In this document: positions 35,222 through 39,641 of the stretch, piece after piece
Numbering within the stretch: position 1 is the first letter of the stretch
How the letters are laid out: each line of letters starts with the position of its first letter
IMG/VR virus record: IMGVR_UViG_3300025000_000229
Span: 1-39,641 of that record
DNA length: 39,641 bases
Source: a virus
Strand: one strand, 5' to 3'
Notes under the pieces: model-generated
What the model was told of the DNA's origin: nothing
The model's database searches: none
The model's input: only the letters and a program-made list of their open reading frames with translations
Position numbers and translations under genes: made by a program

Positions 35222-35240
35222 CCGTTAAGAGGCTTAACGG
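35222..35240. repeat. Perfect 8-bp inverted repeat, 3-base loop
   Basis: CCGTTAAG-AGG-CTTAACGG lies between HNH3 and the 71-residue gene. No T-run on either strand, so a terminator is unlikely. TTGACC lies at 35251-35256 on the minus strand upstream of it, so it may be an operator inside a minus promoter or the HNH3 target region. Confidence 0.5.
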
Positions 35241-35257
35241 CTCAATAAACGGTCAAG

Positions 35258-35905
35258 CTAGATTCTTTTCTTGTTAAAATTTGCTGACTCTTGTGGCGTC
35301 ATAATCGGCGTTGTGAATGCCTGCTCAACTGTCCATCCGCATTTATCGAGGCGAGCCATTAACGCGAAATAGGAAAGGCTTAAAAACTCGCTCCATTGTT
35401 TCAAGTTCTTAGTTTCTCCCCTGAAAGTGATAAGCCGGTTATTTCTCATGTTGTTCATCTGTGTTTTTTGATTGGCCCATATGCAATTACTAGGCTCGTA
35501 ATTACCGGCGGTGTCTTTGCGTTCTAGGGTCATTCCTTCTGGTCTGTCTCCCATGTCGGCAAGGAAATTTTCAAAAGATTCCCAACGCTCACAAACTGTA
35601 ATTCCTCTCTCCCCATACCATTTGTATTGTCGGGCGTTTGGGTCTTTGCAGCGTCTACGCATTGCTAGCCAAGTGCGGTAAGCAGGGGTTTTTGATAAAC
35701 CGTGTGTGCGGTGAATTTGGGCGGTAGTTTCACGCATCAGGCAACCACATGATTTAGTCCCGGTGCGTAAATTGCCGCCTGATACAATAGCAATATTTCC
35801 ACAATTACACTGGCATTCCCAACGGATCACACCTTTGTCAATTCGGGCGATTCTTGAAACAGTTAAGCGTCCGAACACTCTTCCAGTTAAATCAATTCTT
35901 CGCAT
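35258..35905 (-). CDS. HNH/AP2-type homing endonuclease (HNH3)
   Basis: GAGGTGAAGAA precedes the ATG. The N-terminal part is a zinc-containing DNA reader (GRVFGRLTVSRIARIDKG, WECQCNCGN, SCGCL). The middle has the typical phage pattern YRTWLAMRRRCKDPNARQYK, YGERGITVCERWESFENFLA, TLERKDTAGNYEPSNCIWAN; the C-terminal KQWSEFLSLSYFALMARLDK is an AP2/NUMOD-like DNA contact region. Unlike HNH1 and HNH2 it has no partner RHH gene. It lies between the MoxR gene and the module's other members. Confidence 0.85.
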   Translation of the reverse strand: MRRIDLTGRVFGRLTVSRIARIDKGVIRWECQCNCGNIAIVSGGNLRTGTKSCGCLMRETTAQIHRTHGLSKTPAYRTWLAMRRRCKDPNARQYKWYGERGITVCERWESFENFLADMGDRPEGMTLERKDTAGNYEPSNCIWANQKTQMNNMRNNRLITFRGETKNLKQWSEFLSLSYFALMARLDKCGWTVEQAFTTPIMTPQESANFNKKRI

Positions 35906-35916
35906 TTCTTCACCTC

Positions 35917-35954
35917 GGGCATGTATTTGGAAACTCGCTTACGTTAACATGCCC
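35917..35954. repeat. 8-bp inverted repeat between MoxR and HNH3 genes
   Basis: GGGCATGT (35917-35924) and ACATGCCC (35947-35954) are perfect reverse complements 22 bases apart in the 66-base gap. No T-run follows. It may be a processing hairpin that separates MoxR and HNH3 expression. Confidence 0.4.
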
Positions 35955-35971
35955 ACGCATAAAGGCACAAG

Positions 35972-37003
35972 TTAAATTAAAAGCGAACTGTGGACGCTGG
36001 CCCATCGGACGAATCCGCGTGAACTGGTAACGGTCGGGGCAAGTTTCACAGCGTCACGCATCAAAAGGACCGAAAATTCAGCGGGTAAACGGTCGCAATA
36101 CTCCGCAAGTCGATCAATTGTGTTATCGCTGGCCTTCCTCGCAAGACTGCCGCAAAGGGCGTACAGGGTCGCGGGGTCGGTCGGTACTTCTCCTGCCTGG
36201 GGATTCATCAAGATCGCGTCAGGGTTCGGAAGGTTGCGACAGATACGCAAAAAACCTAAAAATTCGGCTGCAAAGGCTTCACCGGCTGCACCTGCAATTA
36301 CGGGGTATTCCAGCTCTTGGGCGATTCCGAGGTTTAAGATCCTGCCTACGTTGGCAACAGTGCGGGGGCAAGGGCTGTTAAACAGGTCGGGGGATGGCTT
36401 GAAGTCGTGCAAAAGGTTCGGGCGGAAACGTACAAAAGAAATCAACTCGGTCGGCATGTTGTTGGACAATGCCCAGTTGCACCAGCTGTCAAGGTCGGGT
36501 TGGAGTTCTACGATAGTTGTAAAGCGGGATTTAAACGGCTCAAGCATTCCAGTCACGCCGGCGCGGTCCTGCCTCCTGTTGGTTGCTGCAATGAACGTAA
36601 CAAAAGGGCTAATCGGTGTCCCGTCGCCGGTCTGACGAGCTAACACAAGATTCATAAAACTAAGCTGGACGGCTGGCGCTGCGCCTCCTACATCGTCAAG
36701 GAAACAGACAAGCGGTTTTTGGGCTGAAATCAACTGTTTGAGGAATCCAAAAGGGATAAAATCAGCAAGTTGCTGGTTAGCTTCGGTATCAAACCAAGTT
36801 GCGCCTAACCCTTTCGGGTCGGTAGGGTCTGACGTGGCACAATACACAGGCAAAAGGGTTGCCTCTGCTTGTGCGGTCGCGTGGTTGACAACATCCGTTT
36901 TGCCGGTCCCTGGCGCTCCCTGGATCAATACCGGCTCTCTGGCGGGTATCATCGTTGCTAGAAGCGTCTCAAGCTGTTTCGGGTTTAATGCGATCTCTGA
37001 CAT
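35972..37003 (-). CDS. MoxR-family AAA+ ATPase
   Basis: GGAGGATTAA precedes the ATG. Walker A is GAPGTGKTD (29-37); Walker B is LVCFLDDVGGA (about 112-122); sensor 1 and arginine-finger regions are FIAATNRRQDRAGVTGMLEP and FKSRFTTIVEL. The C-terminal lid (from about 215) is helical. At 343 residues it is typical for MoxR. MoxR ATPases act with VWA proteins to mature or remodel complexes; the VWA/metallopeptidase at 32121 is the clear partner, on the same strand and in the same operon. Confidence 0.9.
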   Translation of the reverse strand: MSEIALNPKQLETLLATMIPAREPVLIQGAPGTGKTDVVNHATAQAEATLLPVYCATSDPTDPKGLGATWFDTEANQQLADFIPFGFLKQLISAQKPLVCFLDDVGGAAPAVQLSFMNLVLARQTGDGTPISPFVTFIAATNRRQDRAGVTGMLEPFKSRFTTIVELQPDLDSWCNWALSNNMPTELISFVRFRPNLLHDFKPSPDLFNSPCPRTVANVGRILNLGIAQELEYPVIAGAAGEAFAAEFLGFLRICRNLPNPDAILMNPQAGEVPTDPATLYALCGSLARKASDNTIDRLAEYCDRLPAEFSVLLMRDAVKLAPTVTSSRGFVRWASVHSSLLI

Positions 37004-37006
37004 AGT

Positions 37007-37216
37007 TTAATCCTCCTTTTCTTCTTCATAATGAATGGTCGCCATAGCAAGGCAATTATTCAGGTTAACGGCGTTGGCTTGGGACCAGTGCAATAAATCG
37101 GTTAGAAGGTCGATAATGTCTGTATCTTCCACGTCGAAATCCGCTGTTGTGTAGTCGCGTTCGCTAACGTAGGTTTTTATTGTCTCGTCTATTCTTGCTA
37201 TACGTTTAGCAATCAT
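37007..37216 (-). CDS. Small acidic protein upstream of moxR
   Basis: GGAGGCAACTAAACC precedes the ATG. The 69 residues run MIAKRIARIDETIKTYVSER, DYTTADFDVEDTDIIDLLTD, LLHWSQANAVNLNNCLAMAT, IHYEEEKED: helical, acidic, no Cys knuckle. It ends 3 bases before the MoxR start, so it is in the same operon. Family unknown; a small regulator or co-factor of the ATPase is possible. Confidence 0.7.
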   Translation of the reverse strand: MIAKRIARIDETIKTYVSERDYTTADFDVEDTDIIDLLTDLLHWSQANAVNLNNCLAMATIHYEEEKED

Positions 37217-37219
37217 GGT

Positions 37220-37573
37220 TTAGTTGCCTCCTTTGGCTTTATTGATTGCATGGCGAGCTTTTTCTTCTGCGCCTTTCAGCGCGATAGATGTGGAAAACGA
37301 GCTATCATCTTTTAATCGGTGCAATGCGTGTGCAAGTGCCTGTTGTGCGTCTTCAAGCGCTTCCAAGAGTTCCGGCGCTGCTGCTATCAAGAGTGCATTC
37401 CCGATGGTTTCATAGTCTGCGGGGCTGGCCGTCTGACAGTTTAAAACATTGCCTTCATTTGACATGCATACGACTTTTGCAATAACCTTATTATCAGGCG
37501 TGGCGATAAATGGGCCTTGGGTAACTGCTATCCATGGGGCTGGTGTGTGTGTCGGTTTTGTCAATGCGTTCAT
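37220..37573 (-). CDS. Phage protein of the HTPAPW...AAAPELLEAL type
   Basis: AAGGGAGGTAACACGA precedes the ATG. Residues 9-15 read HTPAPW and the middle has ANALLIAAAPELLEALEDAQ (NALLIAAAPELLEAL), a very widespread marker of small phage proteins with a beta sheet plus a helical tail. Length (117) fits. The function of the family is unknown to me. It lies 3 bases after the next gene start region in the small-gene block. Confidence 0.8.
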   Translation of the reverse strand: MNALTKPTHTPAPWIAVTQGPFIATPDNKVIAKVVCMSNEGNVLNCQTASPADYETIGNALLIAAAPELLEALEDAQQALAHALHRLKDDSSFSTSIALKGAEEKARHAINKAKGGN

Positions 37574-37578
37574 TCGTG

Positions 37579-37650
37579 TTACCTCCCTTTAATCATGTGG
37601 TATGCGCTCCAAACAAGCACAATAATTCCGCCGATGGTTACGAGTTCCAT
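37579..37650 (-). CDS. 23-residue single-span membrane microprotein
   Basis: GGAGG lies 4 bases before the ATG, which overlaps the upstream TAA (TAATG). The chain is MELVTIGGIIVLVWSAYHMI followed by KGR: one membrane span with a basic end, typical of bacterial membrane micro-proteins that modulate a larger partner or act as antiholin-like toxins. Function unknown. Confidence 0.55.
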   Translation of the reverse strand: MELVTIGGIIVLVWSAYHMIKGR

Positions 37651-37799
37651 TAATCCTCCAAAATGACGGTTTCAACCTTTACAGGCTGTTTTGTGTAAAT
37701 GACAATAGCAAGGCCGTTTCCGTCCTGGGTCGCGGTCAAGAGCGCATCACCTAGTTTTACTGTGGTAATCAAGGGCTGTGTCATTGTGGTTGCTTCCAT
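37650..37799 (-). CDS. 49-residue beta-rich protein
   Basis: GGAGGTTTAGACA precedes the ATG. The product (MEATTMTQPLITTVKLGDAL ... LAIVIYTKQPVKVETVILED) has alternating beta segments with a clear strand AIVIYTKQ. No Cys, no membrane span. Its TAA overlaps the next micro-gene. No family known. Confidence 0.6.
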   Translation of the reverse strand: MEATTMTQPLITTVKLGDALLTATQDGNGLAIVIYTKQPVKVETVILED

Positions 37800-37802
37800 T
37801 GT

Positions 37803-37994
37803 CTAAACCTCCAAGCCTAATTTGATTGCAATGTGTTTACAGGTATAACAGGGTTCAATGCTGCCGATCTGGTCGCGGTAAATCTTTTGATGCTTTGCAG
37901 TCTCTTTGAATGCTGCCAGCGTGCGACAATCAGCGACTTCTTCCAGATGCTTCTTTTCTGCTGCGGTCAAGCTCTTGAACGTGGCGCGTTTCAT
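37803..37994 (-). CDS. Small Cys-containing helical protein
   Basis: AAAGGAGACAG lies before the ATG at 37994, preferred to an earlier in-frame start. The 63 residues start MKRATFKSLTAAEKKHLEEV and end IEPCYTCKHIAIKLGLEV, with a CxxC near the end and one Cys earlier (ADCRTLAAFKETAKHQ). A helical protein with a small metal site is likely. TAATG overlap with the upstream gene. Confidence 0.65.
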   Translation of the reverse strand: MKRATFKSLTAAEKKHLEEVADCRTLAAFKETAKHQKIYRDQIGSIEPCYTCKHIAIKLGLEV

Positions 37995-38206
37995 TACTTC
38001 TGTCTCCTTTCCCAATAGGGCGTAAATGCAAAAGGAATATCATACATAGCTTTGCCAGTTATGGCCGATCTAAACCGGGTCACATTGCATTTGAATTCAT
38101 AGCGGCTGATAATGGCCGTTGTTACTTCGTTGACTGGCACATACAAATCAGAGTAATGGCTCGAAACTTCAATCCCGGCGTCAATCATCTCTTTGTAAAT
38201 ATCCAT
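37994..38206 (-). CDS. First gene of the small-gene block, unknown function
   Basis: GGAGGAACCC precedes the ATG at 38206; a longer frame to 38260 crosses the palindrome GGTATATACC and is rejected. The 70 residues (MDIYKEMIDAGIEVSSHYSD, LYVPVNEVTTAIISRYEFKC, FRSAITGKAMYDIPFAFTPY) form a mixed alpha/beta fold. It opens the minus operon that runs to MoxR. No family known. Confidence 0.65.
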   Translation of the reverse strand: MDIYKEMIDAGIEVSSHYSDLYVPVNEVTTAIISRYEFKCNVTRFRSAITGKAMYDIPFAFTPYWERRQK

Positions 38207-38455
38207 GGGTTCCTCCGTGGTTGGTATATACCTTAAATGTAAGCATGTATCATGCCACAATTACTCAAGGCGTATAACGCAATATATTCAATGGGTTATA
38301 AAATGGAAAAAATGGGAAAGTAAAGGATTCCGACACAAGTGGGAAACTGTCCACAACTTGTCAACACGTTATCACCAGAAAAACTGGCGTAACATATGGA
38401 TATTTAAGGGAGTCGGGAAATATTACAGAAAAGCTGTGGATAAGTGGCTATTGTG
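38207..38455. other. AT-rich control or possible origin region
   Basis: About 250 bases without a convincing gene. It holds a 10-bp palindrome GGTATATACC (38223-38232), a dyad GCATG-TAT-CATGC (38243-38255), ACAAGT/ACTTGT arms (38335-38340, 38356-38361), a 7/9 DnaA-box match (38347-38355) and a perfect one as TGTGGATAA (38435-38443), within AT-rich sequence. A second origin or a promoter/operator set for the small-gene block is possible. A plus open frame here has poor protein-like content. Confidence 0.4.
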
Positions 38456-38941
38456 TCAGTCTTTTTTACACTTTCGGGCATAGTCGGCAATGATCTTATC
38501 AAGAAATGCTTGGTCAAGAGGTGGGAGGGTTCCAGGGCGGATGTAGTTCTGTAGCATATCGCGGATTGCTGCACCTGGAGTCTTGCCTAATAATCCTGCG
38601 ATCAGGCGCAATTCCCATGCGAGAGATGGCGGAAGATGGAGACAGAAGGACATATCATTCTTTTCCTTGCGGCTCCGTGGCTGTGCCAGTGGCCAGTAGA
38701 TCTCATGGGTATAAAGATATTTCCGTTCAAGCTCTCGCCTTGCCAGAATAAAGCGGGGCTGTGGGTCAATGTCCTTTAGGTCGTTGCCGTCCTGGTCGAT
38801 CCAAGTGAAACCGATAGAGGATTCCAGTAGCTTAACCTCTTGCGCCTCCTGTGTCTGGCGGTTGATCAAGGTAGCGATATATTCAATCCCTTGTCGTGTT
38901 GGGATGCGTTTCCCCTTAGAGTTATTCTCTATCATCTCCAT
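38456..38941 (-). CDS. Putative regulator with ribbon-helix-helix-like C-terminal part
   Basis: AAAGGATAGAGACAT precedes the ATG. Residues 1-95 are mixed and charged with no clear domain. Residues 96-145 read MSFCLHLPPSLAWELRLIAG then LLGKTPGAAIRDMLQNYIRP: a strand then two helices in RHH order, so it may bind DNA. It sits between two regulatory regions, consistent with controlling the small-gene operon. Confidence in the RHH reading is moderate. Confidence 0.65.
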   Translation of the reverse strand: MEMIENNSKGKRIPTRQGIEYIATLINRQTQEAQEVKLLESSIGFTWIDQDGNDLKDIDPQPRFILARRELERKYLYTHEIYWPLAQPRSRKEKNDMSFCLHLPPSLAWELRLIAGLLGKTPGAAIRDMLQNYIRPGTLPPLDQAFLDKIIADYARKCKKD

Positions 38942-39641
38942 ATGTCTCTATCCTTTAGCTTAGGTTGCCCCTTGGGGGCTGTGTCGTCAAAAGTCGCGTT
39001 TCCCCTGCTGCTGTTCTTCCATACCATACTATAGATACATCCAATCTTTAGCCTCCGGGGTTTCCCTTGGGGGTTCCCCGGTTAAAGGCTAAATAAAGGC
39101 ATACTATCCTATGTCCTGCCTACTCCAAAGGCCGTACAGGGCAAATTTGGAAGTCGAGCGCATCCCCAAAACAGCCAAAACAGCCGAAAACGGGTTAAAT
39201 GGGACAGTATCAGATACTGAAGGGAAGAAACAACCGGAAAACAGGAGGCTGCGAAACAGCGGAGAAGCGAGAATACAAAGAGGGGCGGCTCATCGTTTTG
39301 GGGTATTATGTTAAGTTCATGCGCGCGCGGCGGCTCTGGTGGCCGATCTAGCTATATTCCAGGGGTGGAAATAGGGTGTGCCGGGAGGGGGAAAGGGCGT
39401 GGCAAGGTGGCAGGGATAGGGGCCAAAACACCATAACCGTTGTTTATCGGCACGTTGCGCCATTAACCTAGAAAGGTAGTTAATCAGTACAGCCCATTAT
39501 GCCCCATTCCAGGCCGATCAGCGCCCTTCAGCCCTGGCCTCCTGCCGGGGGTACCCGGCCACCCCCGTTTACCTCCGTTCCTACATTTATATGTCATGCT
39601 TATACTCAAGCCTGCCCCATTTTCTATGTTCCAAATGACCT
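38942..39641. other. Gene-poor right end with palindromes
   Basis: No reading frame here has both a ribosome site and protein-like sequence. Seen: an imperfect hairpin at 39047-39093 (outer TTTAGCC/GGCTAAA, inner CCGGGG/CCCCGG); a minus -10-like TATAGT near 39030 without a matching -35; ACAGCC twice near 39172-39184; GGGTACCC inside a GC-rich stretch near 39550; and GC-rich sequence at 39490-39580. It may be a late promoter/replication region, or the flank of genes outside the window. Confidence 0.5.
39047..39093. repeat. Two-part inverted repeat upstream of the putative regulator
   Basis: TTTAGCC (39047-39053) pairs with GGCTAAA (39087-39093) and CCGGGG (39055-39060) with CCCCGG (39076-39081). 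No T-run directly follows on the minus strand, so it is more likely an operator or RNA structure than a terminator. Confidence 0.55.

Noticed and set aside
35917-35954. Terminator after moxR
   Set aside because: Arms are perfect but the loop is 22 bases and no T-run follows.
38205-38483. 92-codon plus frame in the AT-rich gap
   Set aside because: No ribosome site, Trp/Lys-rich unnatural sequence, and it overlaps regulatory dyads and the end of the minus gene.
39111-39314. 67-codon plus frame in the right-end gap
   Set aside because: No ribosome site and low-complexity basic content; kept only as part of the gene-poor region.
39540-39560. GGGTACCC palindrome as an attachment site
   Set aside because: A single short palindrome without integrase or second copy; chance occurrence in a GC-rich stretch is likely.
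1-39641. CRISPR array, integrase, reverse transcriptase/diversity element, toxin-antitoxin pair of known type
   Set aside because: No regularly spaced repeats, no tyrosine/serine recombinase or RT motifs; the RHH genes pair with HNH nucleases rather than with known toxins.

Overview
The window is a piece of a tailed double-stranded DNA phage (Caudoviricetes) with a podovirus-like plan. Head-to-tail and tubular tail proteins are followed by a set of ejection (internal virion) proteins ending in a 1792-residue giant. There are also a RusA/RecE-type recombination set and a T7-gp4-like primase-helicase. Lysis genes encoding lipoproteins and a one-membrane-span coiled-coil protein point to a Gram-negative host. 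The host genus cannot be read from the sequence. The left end cuts into a tail-fibre-like gene. Terminase, portal, major capsid protein, DNA polymerase, integrase and tRNAs are not seen, so the window is part of a larger genome. Base composition is roughly balanced, and most genes have good Shine-Dalgarno sites and ATGA/TAATG overlaps.

Layout. (1) 1-18026, plus strand, late genes: partial fibre; a lysis cassette with an M15 endolysin, a permuted NlpC/P60-like protein, lipoproteins and three tiny Cys/His-rich proteins; adaptor and tail tube proteins; a J-like fibre with FN3 and carbohydrate-binding modules; a DUF4376 protein; five ejection-type proteins; and a secreted protein. Two small genes (13681-13965) appear to be nested in another frame inside the giant ejection gene. 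(2) 18057-18118: back-to-back terminators between convergent operons. (3) 18138-24692, minus strand, early genes: Hc1 histone-like protein, RusA, a candidate single-strand annealing protein, a long coiled-coil protein, a dATP/dGTP diphosphohydrolase-like protein, a RecE-like exonuclease and an XRE repressor. (4) 24693-25110: a control region with divergent promoters, an operator dyad, a 15-codon leader peptide ending in a terminator, and a second promoter followed by a three-hairpin RNA with its own terminator. (5) 25111-30494, plus strand: an O-like replication initiator carrying iteron-like repeats, primase-helicase, small genes, and an RtcB RNA ligase with a structured leader and flanking 12-bp inverted repeats. 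(6) 30499-30540: bidirectional terminator. (7) 30537-38941, minus strand: a MoxR AAA+ ATPase, a DUF3150-like protein and a VWA/metallopeptidase. Three HNH homing endonuclease genes lie beside or between them, two of them paired with a small ribbon-helix-helix gene. Many small genes fill the rest. (8) 38942-39641: about 700 bases without a convincing gene.

How it works together (inference): the XRE switch region fires the early minus operon (recombination, nucleotide and DNA-packing functions) and the plus replication operon. RtcB probably repairs cleaved RNA during infection. The MoxR/VWA module may remodel or cleave a host or phage complex. The late left block builds the virion and lyses the cell. 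The most unusual items are the nested gene pair, the MoxR/VWA module crowded by homing genes, the RHH-HNH pairs, the rtcB locus, the structured RNA in the switch region and the family of tiny zinc-knuckle proteins.
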